DNA from: Marasmius tenuissimus
Lineage: Eukaryota > Basidiomycota > Agaricomycetes > Agaricales > Marasmiaceae
NCBI GenBank assembly: GCA_029532415.1
Contig: JAQOTA010000059.1
Span: 868,001 to 932,000 of the forward strand
Direction: 5' to 3'
DNA: 64,000 bases
Made by a program: the position numbers and the translations under genes. Each line of letters begins with the position of its first letter. The stretch's first letter is position 1. The notes below the pieces were generated by a model. That model searched no databases. It was not told the DNA's origin and saw only the letters and a list, made by a program, of their open reading frames with translations. Positions 12,521 to 24,550 of this stretch are shown piece by piece.

Positions 12521-14260
12521 CTAAGATTCTTTGGTCTTCGCTCCGGACTGCTCGACATCATGATCCTCCATCCTGGAATGATTGATAGACCGAACGTTGA
12601 GATTCAGAACGTTCATCTGCATTCCCGTGGTCTCTTCATGAGTCACATCCCAACTTTGTCTCATCACAGTCGCCTTGAATGTTTCCTCGTCCTGGATCGT
12701 AATCCCCAAAGCTGAGCGTACTATGATTAAGGTCGAAGCGATTCCCTAATTCGTGCAGATCAGCGAGAACGAAACATTGGCGGAGAATGGGGCACATATG
12801 GTCGCATACCATTGAATACGGGGGAAGACTCACCATAATCATGATCAAGAAATTGTAAGACATTTTCAGAAAAGTCTGCAACACTACTTTGTTGGACGGC
12901 TCCGGAGTCAAAGAGCGTCTGCCCTTCGCCCCAAACAGGAATGAGGCGTACAAGAGGAGATTAAAGGGGTATAGCAGCCCCGATTCCAACCTTGCGATCG
13001 TGATGGAGGTTAGGATTCGTGCCAGTCAAGATTCAGCCATTTATCCGGTACTCACGACGCGTGAATGACGGTTTTATACAGCTTGGATCTACGCGCTGCA
13101 CGCCGAGCTTCGCGACTCGGTGGCCGATGTGGAAGATGCGGCCCGCTGAGATTGAGTGAGCAATATCGTGAGCAGTTCCTCTCATCAAGAGGTCGACGAA
13201 GCTCACCTATGAGGCCAGTCAATATAATATTTGTACAGAAGCTCCCGAACGCGAAGCTTATTATGAATCTATCATGATCAGTGGTTTTGGTGTGCAGTTG
13301 ACCTTGCGGTATTGTTGATAGGCCAAAATCAAAAGCTAGCCCGTGGCCAAGGCTCCATGGCGTCAGGGTAAGAATGCCTACCACTGACGAACCGTCTGTC
13401 ATTGGAATTTCGAGACAAGCATAATGAACGAAAGTTACCGTTGTTGGCGAGGCAGAGGAGTGAAGGAAGGATGATCACCCAATAACGTCTTCCCCAAACG
13501 AGATAGCACCGCCAAAGCTATCGGAACGAGCAGCAGACAATGTCAACAGATCACAATCGTGTGGCGTGGCAAAGCAATCAATTGCCGTACTTACCAGAAT
13601 TATGTCCGTGATAACACTGCAGAAAACTAAGCGGAAAGCCGGTTTGTTAGTCACGTCGGATGTGCAAGTAAACTGTCTGTATATGTTTGGCGTACTTTGA
13701 GCTGACGGTCATGATCTGTAAGGCGCCTTGTAGATTACTTCGCAGCGGACAGCGAGAAATGAGTGAAGGAGGACATGACACAACGAGCAATGTCGCCGCA
13801 CCTTGCAAGAAGCTGCAATCGTCCTTCCGCCCCCTCCGGCAAGCTCTTGTTGAAGTTCGCATCGACTGTGATCGGAGGCCAGGATTCGCGGGGAATTCCT
13901 TGGAACGACCAAGTGACCGCGGCAATACCAGTGCGCAGGCCGTTGAGCTGGTCCGAGAGCAGCGCAACGGCGATAGTCATGGCGAGGCTCGCTGTCGCTA
14001 AGCTGAACAGAGTCGTAACAAGTAAGCAGTGAATGCGAAACCGCTTGCGTTTGCGTCGAACGTAGGATCCAGATGCTTATTACAAAGAGAACCACGTAAA
14101 CTCCTGGCGAAACAAGTCAAAATCATCGACGTATAGATAAGGAAGAGGCAAGGGAGTCGAACCGTATAGAAGAAATGCTGCCTATCGTACTGTCCTAGTG
14201 AGCGGAGCGGGTTTTGAGTTAATGTCGATGACTTACGCAGGACGCGACAAACGGCTTCAT
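12521..14260 (-). CDS. Multi-pass (about seven-helix) basidiomycete membrane protein, likely frameshifted
   Basis: This is a fungal integral membrane protein family of unknown function, common in Agaricomycetes. Joined exons give hydrophobic segments AAFLLYGVYVVLFVISIWIL, RFRIHCLLVTTLFSLATASL, SVITDIILLWRCYLVWGRR, YWVIILPSLLCLANNG, FGSFCTNIILTGLIAGRIFH, LLYPFNLLLYASFLFG and FLKMSYNFLIMIM, then a soluble tail ending at 12521. The LLWRCYLVWGRR block matches LLWRTWALYQ in the paralogue at 31677-33672. The likely start is ATG at 14258-14260 (MKPFVASC), followed by a very small exon; this part is uncertain. Between IWIL and RRKRKRF, near 14062, the frame changes by one base with no plausible intron, so the copy may be a young pseudogene, or the base may be a sequencing error. 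At least five other introns have good borders. Confidence 0.6.
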
Positions 14261-15424
14261 ATACTGACTAAGATGACAGTAATAGAAGTTGTCGGCACAG
14301 AATGAACTGAGAACCAATGTTGCAGTTGGCGAGGGCTGGCTAGTGGGGGTTGACATTTGGGTAGAGTAAGGTAAGATAAGGTTCTGTTCCCACCGAACCG
14401 CTTAAATATGAGCTTCGCCTCCTGATGCATAGTTACTACGGTCATAGCGTGTCCGAATCACACACCTTTGAAACCATCATGAGTCCCAATCTCGGGTGCA
14501 AAGAAAGTTACTGTGGATGCTTTTTCATGAGTTATTGGAAGGCTCATGACGGAAGCGACATTGAGAAATCGCCATTGAATCACGGGGATCTGCATTTGCT
14601 TTGACTTCTGGAACACGAGCTGCAGATCTCATGGGACATCACAAGCTGAAATGACTGATGTCCTCTGATATCCCAAAAAAGATCAAAGCTCTAAATCCCA
14701 TCAAGAATCGACCTCCTGTAGCGATCAACGCCCCTTCGTGAGTGATATCAGATCACAGACGTGATTCTAGCGAAGTTTTAGTATACCCCACTGAGAAAAA
14801 CCAGTCCAACTCTCAGTATCTAAAGGCGGTGCATAGTATGGCCTCAGGATGAGCGAGGGAAGTTCCTGGACCCTGATTCGAGTTGAAGGACCCCTTGACT
14901 CGCGTTATGCTCGTTCCTCTTCTGGCATCATATCGTTGGGGCCGCCTGTCTCGCCAAACAGCACATTCCTCGACTTGTCCACGTGTCCTCCATACATTCT
15001 GCTCGCTGCCGTGATAGAGAGCCACAAGAATCCAGTTTGTCGGACTCGTGCTGGGGATTGGAGTAGGTCTTAGAATTCTGTGTTGTTTTCGTTACCGAGT
15101 GATGATACAGTCGCCATACAGCATATATATGGTCGCTCAGAGCAAACATTGAGCTTGATGGGCGATATTGCCAGACGCTGCTGAGATAGGTGGGAGAATA
15201 TTCACTGGCAGGCCAAGAGAGGCTCACCTGGCCGTTACCAAACAATTTGGTGTACCATCAATCAAGTATATTCGTGGGGACAAATATCTTCAAAATTCGG
15301 GTTGAACACGGGCGACGCGCTCAACGGTTGAACGTTGAATACTGAGAGATCCAGGAATTCAAATTGAGAAGCAGCTTTGAGTGTCAGTATTTGTTGATGG
15401 TGAGAACGTGAGCCTGATCAACTG
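14261..15424. other. Intergenic with a possible membrane-protein remnant
   Basis: Apart from the fragment at 14905-15055 described separately, I see no gene, repeat or RNA in this stretch. Confidence 0.4.
14905..15055 (-). pseudogene. Possible 3' exon of a seven-helix membrane-protein gene
   Basis: On the minus strand one frame reads QTGFLWLSITAASRMYGGHV, followed by an LFGETGG block, and ends in TAA at 14905-14907. The pattern of a last hydrophobic helix followed by (T/S)RMY and a short polar tail is seen at the end of basidiomycete seven-helix proteins. No clear upstream exons could be joined, so this is offered only as a remnant. Confidence 0.25.
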
Positions 15425-15665
15425 GCCCTGGACCCTGGACCCACAAACCCTAACCCGAGACCTGAGAACCCTTGTCCATTTGGAAAGGCCGTTTACACCA
15501 GAACTCCCATGAGTATTCATATTGTCAAAGCATGTGCGCCACGAGCTCAGTATCATGCACCTCCCGATGAATATTACAAGTCAACCCGCATATCAATCGA
15601 AAACTTTCACACCCATCTGAACGATGATATCAACCTCCCAAGGTCAACTCGATCTCAATCCTAAC
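15425..15665. repeat. Upstream region of GMC oxidase 1, duplicated at 11960-12190
   Basis: This is the 5' flank directly before the oxidase ATG. It shares several ordered blocks with 11960-12190. Conservation of these blocks outside coding sequence suggests they include the promoter and 5' untranslated region. Confidence 0.5.
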
Positions 15666-15668
15666 ACT

Positions 15669-18247
15669 CATGATATCCAAATTGCCGACCTTGCAAGTTT
15701 TCATCGCAATCCTCATCTTCTTGGCTGTACCTACATCTGGGTATGACTATGTTGTCATTGGTGGAGGTCCAGGGTGAGTTGAATAGCTCGAAGAGATCTC
15801 TATATCTATTTCGCTCACATACGAGTCGCCTCAGCGGATTGACGGTCGCCAGCCGTCTTGCTGAGGACGACAATGTTAGCGTTCTCGTCTTGGAAGCTGG
15901 TCCTAATGCTGAGGCTCTTGAGGAGGTATATAGCGTATTCGTTCCGCTGCCAGTTGCTCTGAAACATCCATGTTCGTCAGGTTTTCGTGCCAGGGTTGAT
16001 TGGTGCTGGCCAGTCGCTCACGACACTCAACTGGGCCTATAAAACCACTCCTCAGACCCATTTAGATAATCGAACGCTCACCGTGAGAGCTGGCAAGGCA
16101 CTGGGAGGCGGGTCTACTATAAATAGCATGCTCTTCGTAGGTCGAGTCATGAGTCGCCCCGCAGTAGCTAATGAGCTACGTTTGGTGTAGCCCCGTGGCC
16201 ATAAAGCACAGTACGACGCATGGGGCCTTCTCAACAACGATACAGATTGGTCATGGAGCTCGCTTCTCCCGTTCTTCAAGCGATCCGAAATCTTCACGCC
16301 TCCCAACGATTTTCAGTCAGAAAATGGGGCCGACTATATTCCCGAATTCCATGGCTTGGATCCCAGCGTTGGAAGAGTTCACGCTGGCTTTCCAAACTTC
16401 TTCTATCCGCAATCCGAATTGTGGCGGCAGACTGCCCTGGGCTTGGGCCTCACTGCAACACCAGATCTCACGAATGGTGACCCGGAAGCTGTTGGAGTCG
16501 CCCCGAATTCAATCGATCCTGCGAACAATACCAGGTGAGATCCTTCAAATCTATCTGCACGCTCGTTGTTAACATGCTTTCGCCAGATGTTCGGCAGTAT
16601 GTGCTTATTGGACACCATTCTCGGACAAACCAAACTTCGCGGTACTAACCAATGCCACCGTTTCTCGAATTATCTGGTCATCAGAAGGAAACAATGGATC
16701 GTCAAATCTGGTAGCTACTGGCGTGGAATATCGTCTCGATGGCGACACCGAGCCGTTGATTGTCAATGCTTCACGAGAAGTCATTGTTGCTGCTGGAACT
16801 ATAGGTACTCCGAAGGTTCTTGAGCTTTCGGGTGTTGGGAACTCGAGGCGCGTGATCTTCAAGAGTATGTAGGTGCCATATTGATGCGTGATAATTCTTC
16901 AGCATCCTTAGTGCAGCTGGTATCGAACCGATCTTAGATCACCCGAGCGTCGGAGAAAACTTAGCAGGTACGAACGTCATCCAAGGGCGTGTCGAAGTCT
17001 TCCAACAATGTTTTAGACCACCTCCATAGCTGGGTTAATGCTTTCACTAACTTCAGGTATTGCGAAAAGGCATTCTCTTAATCCCTCCCACTTTACATAA
17101 CAGCTTCATTTTAGTCTTACCACGGACATCCTCAACCAAGACCCTGTTTTTGCGCGAGGACAGCTTGACCTATGGTACAAAAACCGAACTGGTGAGGTCA
17201 AACTGCCACCATTGTTCGATGCAATGCTCACTCACGATGTAGGCATGTATTCTGCCGCTGGAGGTAGAACTCTCGGAATCATTCCTCCGTCAAAGATTCT
17301 CCCTGGGGCCGAATTAGATACTCTCATTGATCAAGCGCGTAGCAACCTTTCTCATTTCGCTGATCAATTTTCCAATGGAAACAAACTCTTGGCGAAAGGC
17401 ATCCAAGCGCAGCATGAAATCGCGCTTCAGCTCTATCTTGACGATGAAGAAGGTCCTTTGGAAATGAATCTCGGTGAGCCTCGAGAGTATCTCAGTTCCA
17501 ATGCGATACTTACAACCTGGAATATTGAGGTCCGGGCTATACTGGCCCAACTCCGATTGAACAACGTCCTCCAAGAAATTTTACCACAATCAACGCGGTA
17601 TTCTATGCCCCCCTCTCTCGCGGGCGATCTCATATCGCCTCTTCGGACCCGCAAATTCCTCCTTTGGTTGACCCGGCATACTGGTCGCATCCGTTGGACG
17701 TTGCTTCTCACGTCGCGGGGATACAGTTCGCACGGAAGATGATGAACAGCCCTCCGCTGGACTCGATTTTGGAAGGCGAATTCGAACCGGGGACTGACAA
17801 GGAAAAAGATACAGATGTGGAAGAGTGGTTGAAGAGCAAAGCCACCGCTGATAACCATCCCGTTGGAACTATGGCGATGCTACCAAAGGAACTCGGAGGC
17901 GTCGTTGATACTTCTCTCAAGATTTACGGGATAGAGAATGTCAGGGTTGTTGGTAAGTTTTGTTGGTCGAACATCTTGTCCTCCGTGTCTTTGAAAAGGA
18001 ACTCATTTGTAGATGCATCTATCATCCCGTTCCCGATCAGTGCACATATTGTACGTCCGGAGTCTGAGCATTCGGAGTTTGAACTGACACCTTGCAATTC
18101 CCGATAGATGTCTACTGTTTACATGATCGGTGAAAAAGTAAGTGGAAATAATGAGTTCTCGGTCGCGATGCGTCCGACTGATATCGTGCGTCTATAATTC
18201 AGGCTGCTGACATCATTCGGAGGGATCCTATGGAGAATTGTTACTGA
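15669..18247 (+). CDS. Aryl-alcohol-oxidase-like GMC oxidoreductase 1
   Basis: Secreted FAD enzymes of this family oxidise aromatic or aliphatic alcohols and make hydrogen peroxide for lignin attack. The start is ATG at 15669-15671, followed by a signal peptide (MISKLPTLQVFIAILIFLAV) and the dinucleotide motif YDYVVIGGGPGGLTVASRLAED. Then come VLEAGPNAE, the GMC signature near GKALGGGSTINSMLF, GVGNSSIL, HPSVGENLADHLHSWV, and at the C-terminus DNHPVGTMAML plus DASIIPFPISAH, which carry the two active-site histidines. About a dozen exons join in frame. One intron (16848-16902) has a GC donor instead of GT; its position and phase match a GT intron in the tandem paralogue. The stop is TGA at 18245-18247. 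With the GC-AG intron accepted the enzyme is complete at about 590 residues. Confidence 0.88.
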
Positions 18248-18712
18248 AGAGTAAAAACACGACTTCCGTCCAGATGTACGCATTTTGACTATCTCAAGTT
18301 TTGACCCCAGCGGGAGCTAGGGAATTTGATCATTCTCAACATGTGTGTGCGGGAGTGTACAGTCATGATGGTTCTACTTCTAGCTCCAATTTTTTCCGAC
18401 CGATTGCTCAAAATCGTCCGTTCCTCCAATCCCATGACGGCTCTCCATCCCCCAATTTCTGGGATTCGACTTATTTTCAGAATTCATCCGCGCCGTACGC
18501 TTACCGCATGGTACCATCTGACCATCGGCAAGCTTCGCGTCACTCACCAAAGCGGCGAACCGTCCTTTATATTCGTCGCTTTAATACTATCTCGAGCTTC
18601 GTCAGTATCTCACCGCCGAATATGAGCTTAATGCTGTTACCCAATGATCCTGCAAGTTGACTCAACTGGAATAGCGGCGTCCGCACAAAAACCCTGAGCT
18701 TATCCTGGAAGC
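18248..18712. other. Intergenic spacer between tandem GMC oxidases
   Basis: This is 3' flank of oxidase 1 and upstream region of oxidase 2. Open frames here are short and carry no family motif. Confidence 0.5.
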
Positions 18713-18720
18713 CATATATA
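18713..18720 (+). promoter_or_regulatory. TATA-like box of GMC oxidase 2
   Basis: The sequence CATATATA lies about 60 bp before the ATG at 18780, a usual distance for a basidiomycete TATA box with a short leader. It is not tested. Confidence 0.45.
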
Positions 18721-18779
18721 CGACCCGACCACGCCCTAGAATTTTCTTTACCGAGTATTCCACTCTGCTCTTGGGTGCA

Positions 18780-21346
18780 ATGTTCTCGTCACTATTGTTT
18801 GCCCTACTGCCGCTTGCCATTGCTCGACAGGTTGTTGCATACGACTATGTGATCATCGGTGGAGGAACTGCGTGAGTTGGTACTTGTTCCACCATCACAG
18901 TTGATAGCTCACCTTATCTTTCTTCCCAGGGGGTTGACAGTTGCGAGTCGACTTGCTGAGGATGACGACGTCAGTATCCTTGTACTTGAAGCTGGTCCGA
19001 ATGCGGAGAATTTCCCTGAGGTAATCTTCATGATCCTCAACACACAACTCTCGGACCAAATCGATTGATGTTCTTGTTTTTCAGGTCTACATACCGGGCC
19101 TTGTGTTTACTGGGCGATTTTCTGCCTTGAACTGGCTTTATGGTACTACAAGTCAACCTGGTTTCAATAATCGAACGTCGACGGTGGGAGGAGGCAAGGC
19201 GCTCGGTGGAAGCACTGTCGTGAATGCGATGATATTTGTATGGCTTGATCATTCAGGACAGACTTACACTCTAATCATCGTGTAGCCCCGTGGTCTGAAG
19301 GAGCAATACGACACTTGGGCTGCACTCAACCACGACAGCTCTTGGACCTGGAGCTCCCTTCTCCCGTTCTTCAAGCGCTCCGAGAACTTTATGCCGCCCA
19401 ACGAATTCCAGGTGGCAAACGGAGCACGTTATGACCCCGAAGTTCACGGTCTAAATCCTAAGTTGGGCAGAGTCAAAGTGGGATTCCAGAACTACTTCTT
19501 CCCCCAAGCACGGATATGGGAGGAGACTGCCGTGGGACTGGGTATTGCTGCGAGCCCGGACCTATCGAACGGAGACCCGCAGGCAGTAGGCATCTCCCCT
19601 AACTCGATCGATCCCGTAAACAATACAAGGTTGGCGATCTCACGAATGTCTTCTTCACCTTAGGCTGAAAGTGTCGATCTTTGTCTAGGTGCTCCGCGAC
19701 CTGTGCATATTACACACCGTTCACCAACAGAACAAACTTTGAAGTCATCACCAACGCCGTTGTGTCGCGCATCATTTGGTCTTACGATGGTGATACTAAC
19801 AGCTCCGGCTTGGTAGCCTCCGGCGTGGAGTATTACCTCGTGAACACGACGACACCAGTGTTTGCCAATGTTACACGAGAAGTCATAGTCTCTGCTGGTG
19901 CTGTTGGGAGCCCAAAAGTTCTGGAGCTTTCGGGCGTTGGTAATTCTACGTATGTGGTCTCCTCCCCGGCGCTGTTTGGTCCTGATCCCTTTTCTAGGAT
20001 CTTGAAGGCCGCTGGCATTAAACCCGTGTTACATCGCCCCACAGTGGGAGAGAATTTCGCAGGTACTGGAACCCTCACTGCGAGGGCGGCAATCTGAACG
20101 TCGCATGCTAATATGCTTTAGATCACGTACATAGCTGGGCCACCTTTGTCAATACCCCCAATGATACTCTGTATGGGTATTTTCTCGTCAAGAGGTAATC
20201 TACTTACAGCGTCACAGAATTACGACAGACATACTTCAACAAAACCCGCCCTTCGCTCAGGAACAATTGAACCTATGGAACGAGAACCGAACTGGTGAGT
20301 TATGTATAACAAGCAGCCTGCTTCGAGCGCGACTCAGCACGATACTAGGAATGTATTCAGCCGCTTATGGAAGGACGCTGGGGATTATTCCTCCCCTTAA
20401 GGTGTTTGAAAAATCCGCGCTCGATGCACTCGTGAAGGACGCGCGTGCTAATATTACAGCATACGCGACTCGATACGCAAACGGGAATAAGGGCTTAGTC
20501 AAAGGAATAGAAGCGCAACACGAGATCGCCTTGAAGTTGTTCGAAGAGGATAGGAACGGACCACTAGAGATGAATCTCAGTAAGGACGCACCCCCTCAGA
20601 CTAGTGCCTACTTGGACACTGATACTAACCTCCCGCTCCAAAGATCCGGGATACAACGGACCCACTCCCGCAACGTCACGTCCGAAAGGGAACTATACCG
20701 CCATTACCGTAGTCCTTTATGCTCCACTTTCCCGTGGTCGTGTTCACATCTCTTCTTCGAACTACCGAGCTCCTCCTTCCGTCAACCCAGCGTACTACTC
20801 CCACCCGATTGATGTGGCTGCTCACGTCGGAGGGATCAAGCTGGCTCGCAAAATGATGAGGAGTCCACCATTGAGCTCGATGTTCGAACGGGAAGTCGAA
20901 CCGGGGCTTGCGAGGGAGACCGACGCGGACATAGAGGACTGGCTGAGAGATGTCTCGGAGGGTGATAATCATCCAACGGGTACGATGTCAATGCTACCCA
21001 GGAAACTAGGAGGGGTTGTGGATACGTCATTGAAGCTTTACGGGACCGCGAATGTCAGAATCGCCGGTAAGTTATGGACGCTTTCAGGTATTGTACTAGA
21101 TTTGAGAGAAATCAACGTCCCAGATGCGTCTATAATCCCGTTCCCGATCAGTGCCCACACCGTAAGTCTACTTTTATAGTTTTTTCCTCAATTTTAATGC
21201 CGTTTTGGCTCCCAATAGTCATCCACGGTATACATGGTCGGCGAGAAAGTAGGTCACGGAATGCTTTTCTCTCAGACAGTTGTTTACTGATGGTCAATTT
21301 AATACAGGCTGCTCAAATTATCAAGGACTCGTATCGAAGTACCTGA
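18780..21346 (+). CDS. Aryl-alcohol-oxidase-like GMC oxidoreductase 2
   Basis: This is the tandem paralogue of the gene at 15669, same strand, about 530 bp downstream. The start is ATG at 18780-18782 with a signal peptide (MFSSLLFALLPLAIARQVVA). Motifs in order: YDYVIIGGGTAGLTVASRLA, VLEAGPNAENFPEV, GKALGGSTVVNAMIFPRG, VGSPKVLELSGVGNSTIL, RPTVGENFADHVHSWA, then DNHPTGTMSML and DASIIPFPISAHT with the two catalytic histidines, ending AAQIIKDSYRST before TGA at 21344-21346. All introns are GT-AG and most fall at the same places as in copy 1. Several N-glycosylation sites (NNT, NRT, NVT) fit secretion. The preferred alcohol cannot be predicted. No break is seen. Confidence 0.92.
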
Positions 21347-21998
21347 ACTTTGATTAAACCCGTGTATCTGTATATCTGTGTAGGAGAACATGGGAGACCA
21401 TGTACTTCTAGATCTCGTAGGAGCAACAACTTCAGTGTAATGTCATATCGGATTGAACTTCCCCAAACGCTTGGCCTCCGGGCAGTGGGGCTTCGGCACG
21501 GGCTTCAGTCATGTACTTATAGATTAGGTCAATACGCAGCGCATCAGTGCCAGGTAGCCCTGGTCAGGGCCTGGTTAAGTCGCTATAGTGTCTAGACTAC
21601 TAAGTAACAAGGATGGTCCAGGTGGCGTCGATGGCGACCCAAGTTAATTACCTGCCGCCGGCAACCATGTGTCTTATCTTATCTACATAATACGAGGCCG
21701 TAGGGTTAGGTTTTCCGTCCCTAGATCCCAATTTCATTTTTCCATATTTGCGTCAGTGACTCTGGTCGCGTTCCCGCAGCCTCGGGTGCATTGACTACTC
21801 TCTTTACAACCACGAAGAGCCCTAGAGAGGCAACGTCGCTGGCGTAGTGCAAAAATCAAGGGAGAGAAAGGGAGAGAACGGACAGAAGGTCTGTTGCATT
21901 CCTTCCACGCGATAGATACCCGCATTCTGAAACGTCAGTCAGTTCAAAATAGCTATTCGGGGCCTAGCTGTTGACCTGAGCAGCTCTGATTATTCACG
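21347..21998. other. Intergenic
   Basis: This holds the 3' flank of GMC oxidase 2 and the upstream region of the next gene. I see no gene, RNA or clear repeat. Confidence 0.6.
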
Positions 21999-23526
21999 AT
22001 GACGACCACAACGACAGCCGCAGTGTCGAGCACGTCGCCGACAACGACGACGAATGCGCCATCAACACCGCCAGCAGCAGCAGCAGCAGTGACGAGCTTT
22101 GTCCCTGGGTCACCGCAGCAATCTATTCAAGCAGTCATAAATGATCCTCCTCCGCCTTATCCAGCACCGTCGAGGCGTATACGGAGGGCGAACAATCGCT
22201 CTACCAATAGCAACCATGAGGTACCAGCGCCAGTCGCGGTGCCAGTACCATCTGATTCGGAAGAGACGACACCGTTGCTCAGACCTACAGGGAGACGAGG
22301 TCCAGGTGCTGGACGACCGAGATCAGCATCCCACGGCAGTGTGTTTTCAAGTGCATCTGGTGCACCATCATTGGCACAGACGGTCGTATCACTCTTCCAG
22401 ACAGAGTACGACTCGGACTACGATGGCGAGGACGACGATGAGAATTGTAGAGATCGAGCTGGGGAGAGGGAAGCACAACGAGCAAGGAGGAGAGGAGAGG
22501 CGTTCACGGATGCTTCTTCTGACGATGAAGACGGTCCTCGTCTCGTACGACAGCCCACACGAACACATCAAGGTCATCATTACACACAGGTTCCTCATTT
22601 CGCAGTTCAAGATCCCGACAGCCCTCAGGACGAAATACACCCTCATACGCATCCGAAATCTCGTTACCTCCAGACACGGCTGTTCTCGAGGGCATTCTGG
22701 CGACGGTATTACCACCCGTTCACGAGGAAACATTATTGGATTGCCTTTTTCCATCTTCTGGTGGTCAACTTCCCATTTGCGTTGACGGCGTGGGTGTATC
22801 TGTTTGTTTTCACACTGGTAAGTCTCTTTCTCTCTGTCGTCAGGCTCAAAAGCTGACTGTGTACTTACGATAGACGGGAACAGCATTGTTAATAACGCTA
22901 CCTATCGGGGCGATACTATGTTTCCTGAATGGGATAGGTGCCAGGACGTTTGCTCGCGGAGAGGTACGTTGTGGTTTCTCTTGATTTCGAGTTGTACTCA
23001 TCTCTTTCTTTTCCGATAGCTTTACCTCCAAACAAAGTTCCACAAACCCTCGCTTTCGCTCTACCCTTACGGTAGTCATAATCACCCCCAGGAGCACCCC
23101 TACCCGCTTTTCACCAGGCTGCGACCACCGTCAGCAGCCGAGATAGAGAGCGGTGTGGCGGTAGCTGGTGAGATGGTGAGGGAAGAGTCGTTCTATAGGA
23201 ACTCTTACGCTATGGTGAGTTCCTGGTTTCTGTGGTCTTGCTTACTCGGACCCATCGCTCTGGTTCCTTTTCCACAACCTACTGATATGGTTTTTCTTTC
23301 CCCCCATCAGTTCGCGGACCCAACGACGTACCAGTCTCTCTTCTATTTCCTCGTCATCAAGGCGCCTATCACGCTCGGTCTCTTCATCCTCACCCTGTGT
23401 GTGTTCGGACCGATGCTCATTCTGGCGCCGCTTACGGGGCCGATGGCGCTGAGAGCTGCCAGGCGGCTGGGGAGGTGGCAAGCTGGGGTGGCAGTCGATG
23501 GGTTATTACCTGGGAGGAGAGGATAG
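21999..23526 (+). CDS. Membrane protein with long disordered N-terminus, possibly sensor-like
   Basis: The start is ATG at 21999. The first 200 or so residues are low-complexity: Thr/Ser/Pro/Ala runs, DPPPPYPAPSRR (a PPxY motif that could bind WW-domain ubiquitin ligases), acidic-rich tracts and Arg runs. The second half is membrane-embedded: HYWIAFFHLLVVNFPFALTAWVYLFVFTL, TGTALLITLPIGAILCFLNG, then LFYFLVIKAPITLGLFILTL and FGPMLILAPLTGPMALRAARR. Introns begin at about 22819, 22963 and 23215 with clear donors. The four-helix layout with paired long hydrophobic segments resembles the 'putative sensor' membrane domain, but I cannot confirm that. It is likely an intracellular-membrane or plasma-membrane protein with a cytosolic tail. 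The stop is at 23524-23526. Confidence 0.7.
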
Positions 23527-24550
23527 GCGGTGGGGGTGTGCTGTTTTTTCCCTTTCATGCTGCATGTTCTCCTTCGTTCATCGTACGCTACATTCTGCTT
23601 TCCTTTTACCTTTGCTAGTTGCTGTATTCTATGTGCCGTTGTATTATGCACGTATCTATGAGACCTTTACCTAGGTCTTAGGTCGTAGTTGCGAGGTATC
23701 GGAGTAGGACCTGTGGCCCTTTCATGCGAGGGTTCGCATACTTGTTTGACCGCCGCGTCGGAGGACGGTTGAAGGGACCATCGATATCCTCGACATGCCC
23801 CCGTTCCTCACCGCAGTGCGCTCCTCACAATGGTATCACGTTTACGACGGACCTCCCTCGGTGAGTTCCGTCCTTGCCTATCCTTGCCGTTCCCAAGACC
23901 TACCTATGAAGCAATTATCATGAACGACTCGGATGGACTGCGGATGCTGCGGAATTGATTATTTTCGTTCCCTGTACCTGCGATGCCGCGGTAGCCTTCT
24001 GTTAGCCGTAAATTTCATAGATGAAATACATGTTCATTTGGAACTTATGGAAAGAAAAAATTGTGCTTTTCAGGGCTCGCCCTGGTGGGATCCGACTGCT
24101 CGCAGGTTACCACTGGGAAGGGAGTAGCCCTTTTCGAGACTCTTGCAATGGCAGAGTTCTCTTTGTGAGCCGCACAGACATTGATACAGTCGGCCGTATT
24201 ATAAAAAGATCGTCCGTATATGTCTGGACTCTGAACGATGCTAGGTGGCGTGAGCTCAATTAGATCGCGATCCAGCGCCTTCTGGGCTTATGGGCGCTTA
24301 AATAACCCGGCCGTCTTGGCCGCAGTCGCCGCTTGTGACGCTGCACGTGTAACCGTGACTCGCCCTCATCGTCACTGTCAGCATTGGAGGCGATGAGGGG
24401 TATTCCATATCTTGTCTCTTACCATCACCACCACTTAGTGTGCGTCCTTCTTATTCTCGATTCCTTCCTCTCTCAACGTTTTTGTGAAAAAGTACTAAAC
24501 GAAATCGTTTTCTTTCAATAGAACGAACCGAAAGACATACAATACAGTAC
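23527..24550. other. Intergenic
   Basis: About 1 kb with no convincing gene. The last 100 bp are the leader of the next gene. Confidence 0.55.

Noticed and set aside
22131..22887. Long frames on the other strand and in other frames across the disordered part of the 21999 gene
   Set aside because: They are shadows of the low-complexity coding sequence; the chosen frame alone joins to the membrane exons.
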